Shown here piece by piece: positions 24,677 through 32,905 of a stretch of 64,000 nucleotides of DNA (position 1 is its first letter; the number at the start of each line of letters is the position of its first letter). The DNA comes from Rhodococcus sp. B50 (GTDB taxonomy: Bacteria; Actinomycetota; Actinomycetes; Mycobacteriales; Mycobacteriaceae). The notes beneath the pieces were generated by a model, which was not told where the DNA came from, did not search any database, and saw nothing but the letters and a program-made list of their open reading frames with translations. The stretch spans positions 4,901,480-4,965,479 of the forward strand of contig NZ_WPAG02000002.1 of NCBI RefSeq assembly GCF_013602415.1, given 5' to 3'. The position numbers and the translations under genes are program-made.

Positions 24677-24699
24677 GCCGGAAGCGACAGGAGGACAGC

Positions 24700-25833
24700 A
24701 TGACTCGCGTCAACAAGCTCGTCGACGTCGTGGTGGTCGGTGGCGGTGTCATCGGCTCCGCGGCGGCATGGCGACTCGCCGCACGTGGCCGCACGGTGGT
24801 CCTGCTCGAACAGTTCGAACACGGGCACCATCGCGGTGCCTCGCACGGCAGTTCCCGCATCTACCGGCAGGCCTACGACGGGAAGTTCTACACCACCCTC
24901 GCCGCCCGCGCCCTGCCGCTCTGGCGGCGGCTCGAGGAGGCCACGGGCAACCGGCTCCTCGAACTCACCGGCGCCGTCGACCACGGTCTACCGACGGCAG
25001 TCCACACCAAGGCGACGACACTACTCCAGCTCGGCATCGCGCACACCGTCCTCGAGCCGACCGAGGCACAGCGTCGCTGGCCCGGCATCAGGTTCGACAC
25101 CACGGTGCTGCACCACCCCGACGCCGGGCGCCTGCACGCCGACCGCTCTGTGGCCGCGTTGCAGCACGCTGCGGCACAGGCCGGTGCGGACATTCGGCAC
25201 ACCACCCCGGCCCGCACCGTCTGCGAGACCGATCGCGGCGTCGAGATCGTGCTCGACACCGAGGTGGTCACGGCGAGGCACGTCGTCGTCGCGGCGGGAG
25301 CATGGACGCGTGCCGTCCTCGACGGGGCGGGCAGCGGCACGACACCCCGCCTGCCGGCCCTGCGTACGACGCAGGAGCAACCGGCGCACTTCGTCCCGCT
25401 CACGGACGCGCAGTGGCCGAGCTTCGTCCACCACCGCGGCGCGCAACTCGACGGGGAGGGCATCTACGGCCTCGGCTCCGTCGACGGCATCAAGATCGGG
25501 GAGCACGGCACCGGCCCGCAGGTCGAGCCGGACAGCCGTAGCTTCGTGGCGGATCCGGACGGCGTCCGCCGGCTCGTCGACTACGCGCGGGCCTGGCTCC
25601 CGGGCGTCGACGCCGAGAGCGCACGGGTGGACACCTGCCTGTACACGACGACCCCGGACTCGAACTTCGTCGTCGACCGCGCAGGGGCCGTTACCGTCGC
25701 CGCAGGCTTTTCCGGTCACGGATTCAAATTCGCGCCGGCGATCGGGGAGCTCGTCGCAGGCCTTGCCGACGGCACCGCCACCAGCCCCGAACCGTTCCGG
25801 TTCGGCGCGCGGGAACCGGTGGTGGTCTCGTGA
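24700..25833 (+). CDS. FAD-dependent amine oxidase, monomeric sarcosine oxidase/MTOX type
   Basis: A 377-residue DAO-fold oxidase. The N-terminal dinucleotide site is VVVVGGGVIGSAAAWRLA, then the motif GASHGSSRIYRQAY. Cys313 in DTCLYTTTPD aligns with the Cys that binds FAD covalently in monomeric sarcosine oxidase (Cys315). The closing GFSGHGFKFAPAIGE is diagnostic. Such enzymes oxidise N-methyl or secondary amines (sarcosine, N-methyltryptophan, pipecolate), giving an aldehyde or imine and H2O2. AGGAGG lies shortly before ATG 24700. Within this operon it may oxidise an N-substituted sulfur amino acid; that is inference. Confidence 0.85.
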   Translation: MTRVNKLVDVVVVGGGVIGSAAAWRLAARGRTVVLLEQFEHGHHRGASHGSSRIYRQAYDGKFYTTLAARALPLWRRLEEATGNRLLELTGAVDHGLPTAVHTKATTLLQLGIAHTVLEPTEAQRRWPGIRFDTTVLHHPDAGRLHADRSVAALQHAAAQAGADIRHTTPARTVCETDRGVEIVLDTEVVTARHVVVAAGAWTRAVLDGAGSGTTPRLPALRTTQEQPAHFVPLTDAQWPSFVHHRGAQLDGEGIYGLGSVDGIKIGEHGTGPQVEPDSRSFVADPDGVRRLVDYARAWLPGVDAESARVDTCLYTTTPDSNFVVDRAGAVTVAAGFSGHGFKFAPAIGELVAGLADGTATSPEPFRFGAREPVVVS

Positions 25834-26336
25834 GCGGGACCCGCGGACTCGAGGTCCGAGCGGTGCGGCAGGACGATCCCCTCGCCGCACCGCTGCTCGA
25901 AGAACTCGCGGTCGAGTACAGCACCCGCTACGAGCACTCCTTCGAGGAGCAGTACGAGAGCCTCGTCGGCTACCCGGAGGACCGGTTCGCGCCACCCCAC
26001 GGTGCGCTGCTCGTCCTCGTCGAGGAGGGAGCGCCGGTCGCGGGCGGAGCGTTCCAGCGCTACGACGGGAACACCGCCGAACTCAAGCGGATCTGGACGT
26101 CGAAAGACCATCGACGTCGTGGTCTCGGCCGTATCGTGGTCGCCGAACTCGAGGCCGAGGCCCTGCGTCGCGGATACACCCGCATCTACCTGACGACGGG
26201 ATGGCGGCAACCCGAGGCCGTCGCGTTGTATCTCGCGGCCGGGTATACCGCCCTGTTCGACCCCCGGCGGCCTGCCGAGGAGATCGGACCACATCCCTTC
26301 GAGAAGTTCCTGGTCCGAAAGGTGGCTTCCGCGTGA
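25830..26336 (+). CDS. GNAT N-acetyltransferase
   Basis: A 168-residue GNAT. The acetyl-CoA motif is RRRGLGRIVVAELEAEALRR, preceded by AELKRIWTSKDH, and followed by YLTTGWRQPEAVALYLAAGY. GTG 25830 overlaps the oxidase stop (GTGA) and its own stop overlaps the monooxygenase start. In B. subtilis, S-modified cysteines are N-acetylated (SnaB), cleaved by a luciferase-like monooxygenase (SnaA) and deacetylated. A GNAT directly joined to an LLM enzyme behind an amino-acid importer resembles that set, although no SndA-type deacetylase is present here. Confidence 0.85.
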   Translation: MSGTRGLEVRAVRQDDPLAAPLLEELAVEYSTRYEHSFEEQYESLVGYPEDRFAPPHGALLVLVEEGAPVAGGAFQRYDGNTAELKRIWTSKDHRRRGLGRIVVAELEAEALRRGYTRIYLTTGWRQPEAVALYLAAGYTALFDPRRPAEEIGPHPFEKFLVRKVASA

Positions 26337-27436
26337 AGTTCCTGCTGCTCAGTCTCATCACCCACCATCCCGACCCCGTGACGGGGGAATGGCTCTCGCC
26401 GTCCGAACGGATCCGCGAGGTCGTCGACACCGCTGTGCTCGCCGAACAGCTCGGCTTCGAAGGATTCGCGGTGGGGGAGCGGCACGAGAGGCCGTTCCTC
26501 GCGTCGTCACCTCCCGTCGTCCTTGCAAACATCGCTGCGCGGACCAGCACACTCGAACTGTGGACCGGCGTCACGACCTTGAGCCTGCTCGACCCTGTCC
26601 GCGCGTTCGAGGACTACTCCACGCTCGACAACCTGTCGGGCGGGCGACTGCAGCTCATGATCGGCAAAGGCAACGGCACCGCCCAGGCCGACCTGTTCCA
26701 CGTCACGCCCGAGGATCAGTGGGATCGCAATCGCGAAGGATACGAACTGTTCCGCGCCCTGTGGGAGAACGAGACGGTCACCTGGGAGGGCCGGTTCCGG
26801 CCGTCGCTCACCGATGCCGTCACCGTGCCGCGGCCGCTGCAGCAGCGTCTGGCGATCTGGCACGGCAGCGCCACGAGTCGCGAATCCGTGGATCTCGCAG
26901 CGCGGTACGGTGATCCGATCTTCTCCGCCAACGTCACCAACCCGATCGAGCCGTATGCCGAGCTCATCGACCACTATCGCGAACGCTGGGCGGCCTACGG
27001 TCACGATCCCGTCGAGGCGCGGGTGGGCGCGGGGACGGCGGGGCTGTATGTTGCGCCCACCTCTCAGGAAGCGATCAAAAGTTACCGGCCGCAGTTCGAG
27101 CAGCGGCTCGATTTCGCCTGGGAGAACGGCCTTCCCGTCGTCTTCGAGTCCATCGAGGATTTCGTCGAACGCAGCTCCGCACTCATCGGGAGTCCGCAGC
27201 AGGTGATAGACAAGGTGCTCCGCTATCACGAGCGGTTCGGTCACGAGGTCATGCACGTGACCGCCGACCGCGGCGGGTTCTCGGTGGCGGAGCAACGCGC
27301 GAGTCTCGAACTGTTCCAAGCGGAGGTCGTGCCGGCGCTGCGCGCGGCCATTCCGCACCGCGAGGCCATCACGATCCCGCACAGCGAGGCGTCACCGCTC
27401 GAGTCGGCGGGATCGGAACCGTTTCGATCGCGGTGA
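26333..27436 (+). CDS. LLM (luciferase-like) flavin monooxygenase 1
   Basis: A 367-residue TIM-barrel LLM-class enzyme that would use reduced FMN and O2. Segments seen: AEQLGFEGFAVGERHERPF, TLELWTGVTTLSLLDPVRAFEDY, LSGGRLQLMIGKGNG, the lid region YELFRALWENETVTWEGRFR, and GSPQQVIDKVLRYHERFG. GTG 26333 overlaps the acetyltransferase stop. No flavin reductase is encoded in the operon, so reduced FMN would come from elsewhere. Likely chemistry is oxidative C-S cleavage releasing sulfite, aldehyde or thiol; the substrate is unknown. Confidence 0.88.
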   Translation: MKFLLLSLITHHPDPVTGEWLSPSERIREVVDTAVLAEQLGFEGFAVGERHERPFLASSPPVVLANIAARTSTLELWTGVTTLSLLDPVRAFEDYSTLDNLSGGRLQLMIGKGNGTAQADLFHVTPEDQWDRNREGYELFRALWENETVTWEGRFRPSLTDAVTVPRPLQQRLAIWHGSATSRESVDLAARYGDPIFSANVTNPIEPYAELIDHYRERWAAYGHDPVEARVGAGTAGLYVAPTSQEAIKSYRPQFEQRLDFAWENGLPVVFESIEDFVERSSALIGSPQQVIDKVLRYHERFGHEVMHVTADRGGFSVAEQRASLELFQAEVVPALRAAIPHREAITIPHSEASPLESAGSEPFRSR

Positions 27437-27445
27437 AATTAACGG

Positions 27446-27474
27446 TGTGCCCGAGCCCCGCGGCTCCGTAACCT
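27446..27474 (+). promoter_or_regulatory. promoter of sulfur-type operon 2
   Basis: TGTGCC, 17 nt, TAACCT, ending 11 bp before the S-box stem. The geometry matches the promoter at 21534-21562. Confidence 0.45.
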
Positions 27475-27485
27475 CGCGTGACGAA

Positions 27486-27575
27486 CCATCCAGAGCGACC
27501 GAGAGACCTGGCTCGACGACGTCGCAGCAACCCCCTGCCGTGGGCAGGTGAGGGTGCTACTGCCGGGACCGATGG
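27486..27575 (+). ncRNA. S-box-like SAM riboswitch candidate 2
   Basis: CCATC (27486) and GATGG (27571-27575) close the element. The core CGACCGAGAGACCTGGCTC, GACGACGTCGCAGCAACC and GGGTGCTACTGCC differs from copy 1 at only a few places, one of which restores the GACGA seen in S-box RNAs. The variable hairpin here is CCTGCC/GGGCAGG instead of CCCG/CGGG: different sequence, same fold. The 3' stem again runs into GGAGG of the leader ORF. Confidence 0.72.
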
Positions 27576-27583
27576 AGGAGAAG

Positions 27584-27682
27584 ATGATGAGCGAAGGCCT
27601 GGTGGGGGCGTGGGAACGCCTCCATGTCGATCTGTGCCGGCACTGCGGCGCCAGGTGTCGCAGCGGTCGAGATTCGCGCTGA
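27584..27682 (+). CDS. putative cysteine-type leader peptide 2
   Basis: A 32-codon ORF (ATGATG start, GGAGGAG just upstream). The central part HVDLCRHCGARCRS carries three Cys and the HVDLCR motif shared with leader 1. Two Trp/Glu residues precede it. It ends 42 bp before a 10-bp GC hairpin and 99 bp before the transporter start, almost the same geometry as the first leader. Confidence 0.65.
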   Translation: MMSEGLVGAWERLHVDLCRHCGARCRSGRDSR

Positions 27683-27724
27683 AACCCCGTTCCTTCCAAG
27701 GACGGCATCCCACAACTTCCCGCT

Positions 27725-27752
27725 CGGCGGCATCCGCACGGTGATGCCGCCG
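27725..27752 (+). terminator. attenuator-like hairpin of operon 2
   Basis: CGGCGGCATC - CGCACGGT - GATGCCGCCG is a perfect 10-bp stem without a T-run. It sits between the leader ORF and the binding-protein gene. Confidence 0.5.
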
Positions 27753-27781
27753 GAGCCCCGTCCAGATCACGGAGCCCGTCG

Positions 27782-29410
27782 TTGTCCATCTCGTCCTCCT
27801 CCGCGTCCCGGTTCGTCGTCACGGCCGCTGCCACCGCCGTACTGGGAGCAGCGCTGACCGCGTGCGGCACCGGCGCCGCGGCGAACTCGGAGCCCACCGG
27901 CGACCCGCAGCCCGGCGGCACCCTGCGCTACGGACTGTCGCAGGCGCCGACCTGCGCGGATCCGGCACAGGCCGGCACCAACCAGACCATCTACGTCGTC
28001 CGGCAGGTCGTCGACTCGCTCACGGACCAGGACCCCGCGACCGGCGAGATCGTGCCCTGGCTCGCCGAGAGCTGGGAGTCGAACGAGGACGGCACGCAGT
28101 TCACCTTCCGTCTGAAGGACGACGTCACGTTCAGCGACGGCACCCCGCTCACCGCGGAGTCCGTGAAGAAGAACTTCGACGCGATCGTGAACACGCTCGG
28201 GGGTGTGAAGGCACCGTCGGCCGTCGGTTACCTCGCCGGGTACACCGGCACGACGGTCGTCGACGACCGCACGGCCCAGGTGAACTTCTCGGCTCCCAAC
28301 GCTCCCTTCCTGCAGGCGACCGCGACTGTGCAGCTCGGATTGCTCTCCGATGCCGACACCGCCGAGAGTGCCGAGGAGCGCTGCGCCGGCGACCTGTCGG
28401 GCACCGGTCCGTTCGTTTACGAGGACTACCAGCAGGACAAGTCGGCCACCCTCGTCAAGCGTACGGGCTACTCGTGGGGATCGGAGGTATTCGGGCACGA
28501 CGGTGAGGCCTACCTCGACCGGATCGAGTTCACGATCGTCCCCGAATCGGGTGTCCGCACCGGATCGCTCGCCTCGGGGCAGCTCGACGTCATCTCGGAT
28601 GCACTGCCGCAGGACGCCCCGCAGATCGACGGGGCCGGCGGCCGCATCCTCACCACTCCGAATCCGGGCATCCCGTTCGGATTCCAGCCCAACCTCAGCC
28701 GCGGTGTCCTCGCCGACCCGGCAGTCCGCAGCGCGATCGTCCCGGCGATCAACCGGCAGGAGCTCGTCGACACGGTGCTCGGACCGGACTTCCGCCCGGC
28801 GACCAGCACCCTCGCGTCCGCGACCCCCGGTTACGTCGAACTCACCGATGTCACCTACGACCCGCAGAAGGCCGAGCAGATCCTCGACGAGGCCGGCTGG
28901 GTGCCCGGACTCGACGGGATCCGCGTCAAGGACGGGCAACGTCTGAGCTTCCCGGTGCTGTTCAGCTCGGTCTTCGCCGGTAACCAGGCCATTCTCGAAC
29001 TGGTGCAGCAGCAGCTGCGTGCGGTCGGAATCGACCTGCAGCTCGACCTCGTCTCCACCCCGGAGAACACCGCACGCCAGAATGCCGGCGACTTCGAGGC
29101 GTCCTACTACAACAGCACCCGCGCCGACGGCGACATCCTGCGCACCGCCTTCGGGCTGGAAGGCCGCAATCTGAACCAGCGCGGTCCCGTCCCCGAGCTG
29201 GACGAGGTGCTGAACCGTCAGCTGTCAACGACCGATCCTGCCGCACGTGCCGAGCTCATCGAGCAGGCACAGCAGCTCGTCCTCGACAACGGGCTGTGGA
29301 TCCCGACGGTCGAACTGTCGCAGGCGATCGGCGCCGGACCGAACGTTGCCGACCTGAAGTTCGAGGCATCGGCGCGACTGCAGTTCTTCGATACCTGGCT
29401 GAGCGAGTAG
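27782..29410 (+). CDS. oligopeptide-type ABC transporter binding lipoprotein
   Basis: A 542-residue SBP_bac_5 protein. It has a signal peptide with lipobox ALTACG, then GGTLRYGLSQAPTCADPAQA, the family-typical LAESWESNEDGTQFTFRLKD and FSDGTPLTAESVKKNFDAIV, and a C-terminal cluster region DPAARAELIEQAQQLVLDNG. Starts with TTG 27782, backed by GGAG 7 nt upstream. The family binds peptides, nickel chelates, glutathione and other bulky solutes. Here it follows the S-box/leader region and precedes the matching permeases and ATPase. A sulfur-containing peptide or conjugate is a reasonable but unproven ligand. Confidence 0.9.
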   Translation: MSISSSSASRFVVTAAATAVLGAALTACGTGAAANSEPTGDPQPGGTLRYGLSQAPTCADPAQAGTNQTIYVVRQVVDSLTDQDPATGEIVPWLAESWESNEDGTQFTFRLKDDVTFSDGTPLTAESVKKNFDAIVNTLGGVKAPSAVGYLAGYTGTTVVDDRTAQVNFSAPNAPFLQATATVQLGLLSDADTAESAEERCAGDLSGTGPFVYEDYQQDKSATLVKRTGYSWGSEVFGHDGEAYLDRIEFTIVPESGVRTGSLASGQLDVISDALPQDAPQIDGAGGRILTTPNPGIPFGFQPNLSRGVLADPAVRSAIVPAINRQELVDTVLGPDFRPATSTLASATPGYVELTDVTYDPQKAEQILDEAGWVPGLDGIRVKDGQRLSFPVLFSSVFAGNQAILELVQQQLRAVGIDLQLDLVSTPENTARQNAGDFEASYYNSTRADGDILRTAFGLEGRNLNQRGPVPELDEVLNRQLSTTDPAARAELIEQAQQLVLDNGLWIPTVELSQAIGAGPNVADLKFEASARLQFFDTWLSE

Positions 29411-29413
29411 ATC

Positions 29414-30427
29414 ATGCTGCGCTATCTCGGTTTCCGTGTGCTCCAAGCCGTGGGGGTGCTGTGGGCGGCCTTCACGGTGTCGTTCGCGGTCCTGTTCCTG
29501 CTGCCCTCCGACCCGGTCTCCATCGCCGCCGGCGCCGACGCCGGAACACCGGTCGACGCCGCCGCGATCGAACAACTCCAGGCGCGGTACGGACTCGATC
29601 AGCCGGTCGCGGTGCAGTACTGGAACGCGCTGAGCAACGCGGTCCGAGGTGACTTCGGTATGTCGATCTCCACCGGACAGCAGGTGGCCGACGCCATCGC
29701 CACCGCCCTGCCGAGCACCCTCGTCCTGGCGGGCACTGCCCTGGTATTCGCTCTGGTGTCCGGCACGGCGGTCGCCTTCCTTGCGACCTACACCCGGACC
29801 AAGTGGCTTCGCAGCCTGCTGTTCTCATTGCCGCCGCTGGGCGTGGCGGTGCCGACCTTCTGGGTGGGCCTGATCCTGTTGCAGCTCTTCTCGTTCCGGC
29901 TGCGACTGTTCCCGGCCTTCGGTGATCAGGGCATCGAACACGTGATCTTGCCCGCGATCACTCTGGCCCTGCCCACCGGTGCGGTGATCGCCCAGGTCCT
30001 CGCGACCAGCCTGCAGACGACCTGGCGGCAGCCGTTCATCGAGGCGGCACGCGCGAAAGGCGCCTCCCGCCTGCGGATCCAGACACGGCACGCCCTGAAG
30101 CTGTCGAGCATCCCCGCCTTCACGATCGCCGGCGTCATCGTCGGCAACCTGCTCGCGGGATCCGTGGTGGTCGAGACCGTCTTCTCCCGGGCCGGTATCG
30201 GACGCCTGACCCAGATGTCGGTGATGGCGCAGGACATTCCGGTGGTGCTGGGCATCGTCGTGTTCTCCGCCACCGTCTTCGTGCTCGTCAACCTCGCCGT
30301 CGACCTGCTCTACCCCTTCATCGACCCGCGGATCACCCACGGCATCGACCGCGGCGGTACGGCTACGGCGACGGAGGACGACCCGACCCACGACGACACT
30401 CTCCTGGAGGTCGAGGCACGTGTCTGA
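29414..30427 (+). CDS. oligopeptide-type ABC permease (DppB-like)
   Basis: A 337-residue permease with six helices. It starts MLRYLGFRVLQAVGVLWAAF, as DppB proteins do. The coupling loop is FIEAARAKGASRLRIQTRHA and the membrane end contains NLLAGSVVVETVFSRAGIG. The C-terminus is charged and extends past the usual end by about 25 residues. ATG 29414 is 4 bp after the binding-protein stop. It forms the channel together with the next gene. Confidence 0.9.
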   Translation: MLRYLGFRVLQAVGVLWAAFTVSFAVLFLLPSDPVSIAAGADAGTPVDAAAIEQLQARYGLDQPVAVQYWNALSNAVRGDFGMSISTGQQVADAIATALPSTLVLAGTALVFALVSGTAVAFLATYTRTKWLRSLLFSLPPLGVAVPTFWVGLILLQLFSFRLRLFPAFGDQGIEHVILPAITLALPTGAVIAQVLATSLQTTWRQPFIEAARAKGASRLRIQTRHALKLSSIPAFTIAGVIVGNLLAGSVVVETVFSRAGIGRLTQMSVMAQDIPVVLGIVVFSATVFVLVNLAVDLLYPFIDPRITHGIDRGGTATATEDDPTHDDTLLEVEARV

Positions 30428-31313
30428 CACACTCGTCCGCGAAGCGCTACCGGTGACGTCGTCACCGGAAGCACCTTCGCGCAGAAGAATCCGGATCTCG
30501 TCCGCCGCGACGGTGGTGCGCCGCCATGCCGTGCTGATCGTGTCGTCGATCGTGCTGCTCCTCGCGGGGGGTTTCGCCCTGTTCCCGTCGGTGTTCGCGT
30601 CGGGCGACCCCCTGCAGGGCGTGCCCGCCGAGAAGCTGCAGGGACCGAGCGCCACACATTGGTTCGGCACCGACAATCTCGGCCGCGACGTGTACACGCG
30701 CGTCGTGCACGGCGCCGGACTGTCGCTCACCGCGACGCTCGTCGCGGTGGGGATCGCTCTGGTGGTGGGCTCCCTCATCGGACTGCTGTCCGGCGCGGTC
30801 GGCGGTGCCCTCGACGCGGCACTCATGCGCCTGGTCGACGTCCTGCTGTCCATCCCCGCGCTGCTGCTGTCACTCGCCCTGGTCACCGCCCTCGGCTTCG
30901 GCACGATGAACGTGGCGATTGCCGTCGGCGTCAGCCTCGTCGCGAACTTCGCGCGTGTCATGCGCTCGGAAGTGCTGCGGGTCCGCAAGGCGCTCTACGT
31001 CGAAGCGGCCTTCGCGTGCGGCGTCCGGTGGCACACCGTGCTGCGCCGGCACGTGCTGCGCAACTCGTACGCGCCCGTCGCGGCTCTCGCCGCCGTCGAG
31101 TTCGGTATGGCCGTGCTGGCCGTGTCGTCGCTGAGCTTCCTCGGTTTCGGTGCCGTACCGCCGACACCCGAATGGGGGTCGCTGATCTCGGAAGGCCGCA
31201 ACTATCTCGCCGCCGCCTGGTGGATGACGACCCTTCCGGGCCTGGTCATCGTCGCCGTTGTGCTCTCGGCCCACCGCATCGGGCACGCCGTCGAGGACAG
31301 GAGCGCACGATGA
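30420..31313 (+). CDS. oligopeptide-type ABC permease (DppC-like)
   Basis: A 297-residue permease, second half of the channel. The extracytoplasmic HWFGTDNLGRDVYTRVVHGA is the DppC hallmark, the coupling loop is YVEAAFACGVRWHTVLRRH, and the end includes SLSFLGFGAVPPTPEWGSLI. GTG 30420 lies 8 bases inside the DppB gene. The stop overlaps the ATPase start as ATGA. Confidence 0.9.
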   Translation: MSDTLVREALPVTSSPEAPSRRRIRISSAATVVRRHAVLIVSSIVLLLAGGFALFPSVFASGDPLQGVPAEKLQGPSATHWFGTDNLGRDVYTRVVHGAGLSLTATLVAVGIALVVGSLIGLLSGAVGGALDAALMRLVDVLLSIPALLLSLALVTALGFGTMNVAIAVGVSLVANFARVMRSEVLRVRKALYVEAAFACGVRWHTVLRRHVLRNSYAPVAALAAVEFGMAVLAVSSLSFLGFGAVPPTPEWGSLISEGRNYLAAAWWMTTLPGLVIVAVVLSAHRIGHAVEDRSAR

Positions 31314-32905
31314 CCCTGCTCGAGGTCCGCGACCTGCAGGTCGTATACGGATCACTCCGTGAACCCGTCGTGGCGGTGGACGGCGTCGACCTCACCGTCG
31401 CCCGCGGCGAGGTCGTCGCAGTGGTCGGCGAATCGGGATCGGGCAAGTCCACAACGGCGCACGCGATCATCGGGCTGCTCGCCGGAACCGGTCGCGTCAC
31501 CGGCGGATCGGTGAGCTTCGACGGCACACGGCTGAACGACCTGTCGGAGCGTGCCTTCGAACGAATCCGCGGTGCTCGGATCGGCTTCGTCCCGCAGGAC
31601 CCGACGACCTCGCTCAATCCCGTCATCCGCATCGGCGACCAGATCACCGAGGTGTTGCGTATCCACGGTCTCGCGGACCGGCGCACCGCGAAGATCGAGG
31701 CGCTGCGCATCCTGGAGGAGGCCGGACTCGACGATCCGGCGCTGCGCGCGAAGCAGTACCCGCAGGAATTGTCCGGCGGTCAGCGGCAACGCGTGCTCAT
31801 CGGTATCGCCCTCGCGTGCCGTCCCGAACTCGTCATCGCGGACGAGCCGACCAGCGCGCTGGACGTGACCGTGCAGCGCCGCATCCTCGACCACCTCGAC
31901 GCGCGGATCGCCGAGACCGGCACCGCGGTGCTGCTCATCACCCACGATCTGGGGGTCGCGGCGGATCGCGCCGACCGCATCGTCGTCATGCAGGGCGGGC
32001 GCGTGGTCGAAACCGGACCGGCGGCGCAGGTCCTCACCGACCCGCAACACGAGTACACGCGGTCGCTCATCGCGGCGGCGCCGAGCCTCGCGGAACCTGC
32101 CGTGCGACCCGCCCTGAAAGAGGACGCTCCGATCCTGTCGGTGTCGAAGGTGTCGAAGACTTTCCGCATCGACCGGAAGTCCTCACTGCACGCGGTGCGC
32201 GAGGTGTCGTTCGACGTTCCTCGCGGCGGAACCCTGTCGCTGGTAGGGGAGTCGGGCTCCGGCAAGTCCACGGTCTCGCGCATCGCGATCCGGCTCGAAA
32301 CCCCCACAGCAGGAGCCGTGCGATTCGACGGCGACGACATCACCACGCTGAGCGGCCGGGCGCTACGGGCGCTGCGCCGCAGGGTGCAGATCGTGCACCA
32401 GAACCCGTACGCCTCGCTCGACCCGAAAATGAGGATCCGCGACATCGTCGCCGAGCCGCTCGAGGCGTTCGATATCGGCACCAGAGCCGAACGCGCCGAG
32501 CACGTCGCCCGCCTCCTCGATCAGGTGGCGCTGTCGACGGCACATCTGGACCGCAAACCCGCCGAACTGTCGGGTGGGCAACGGCAACGCGTGGCCGTCG
32601 CGCGGGCTATCGCCTTGAACCCCGAACTGCTCGTCCTCGACGAACCCGTCTCGGCGCTCGACGTGTCCGTCCAGGCCCAGATCCTCGACCTGCTCACTTC
32701 GCTGCAGACCGAACTCGGGCTCAGCTACCTGTTCATCTCGCACGACCTCGCGGTCGTCCGGCAGATCAGCGACACCGTCGCTGTGATGCGCGCCGGCCGG
32801 GTCGTCGAATACGGCTCCACCACAGAAATTTTCGACAACCCCCAACACGAGTACACGCAGACGTTGCTCGAGGCCATCCCCGGGAAGGTCCACCATGTCC
32901 GATAG
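31310..32905 (+). CDS. fused double ABC ATPase (DppD-DppF-like)
   Basis: A 531-residue protein carrying two complete ATPase domains in one chain. The first domain (residues about 1-255) has Walker A GESGSGKST, signature LSGGQRQRVLIGIAL and Walker B LVIADEPTSALD. The second (about 275-525) has GESGSGKST, LSGGQRQRVAVARAI and LLVLDEPVSALD. The oligopeptide/dipeptide C-terminal patch EYTRSLIAAAP follows domain 1 and EYTQTLLEAIP follows domain 2. Fusion guarantees a 1:1 ratio of the two ATPases. ATG 31310 overlaps the permease stop; the first monooxygenase start lies inside its last codons. Confidence 0.92.
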   Translation: MTLLEVRDLQVVYGSLREPVVAVDGVDLTVARGEVVAVVGESGSGKSTTAHAIIGLLAGTGRVTGGSVSFDGTRLNDLSERAFERIRGARIGFVPQDPTTSLNPVIRIGDQITEVLRIHGLADRRTAKIEALRILEEAGLDDPALRAKQYPQELSGGQRQRVLIGIALACRPELVIADEPTSALDVTVQRRILDHLDARIAETGTAVLLITHDLGVAADRADRIVVMQGGRVVETGPAAQVLTDPQHEYTRSLIAAAPSLAEPAVRPALKEDAPILSVSKVSKTFRIDRKSSLHAVREVSFDVPRGGTLSLVGESGSGKSTVSRIAIRLETPTAGAVRFDGDDITTLSGRALRALRRRVQIVHQNPYASLDPKMRIRDIVAEPLEAFDIGTRAERAEHVARLLDQVALSTAHLDRKPAELSGGQRQRVAVARAIALNPELLVLDEPVSALDVSVQAQILDLLTSLQTELGLSYLFISHDLAVVRQISDTVAVMRAGRVVEYGSTTEIFDNPQHEYTQTLLEAIPGKVHHVR

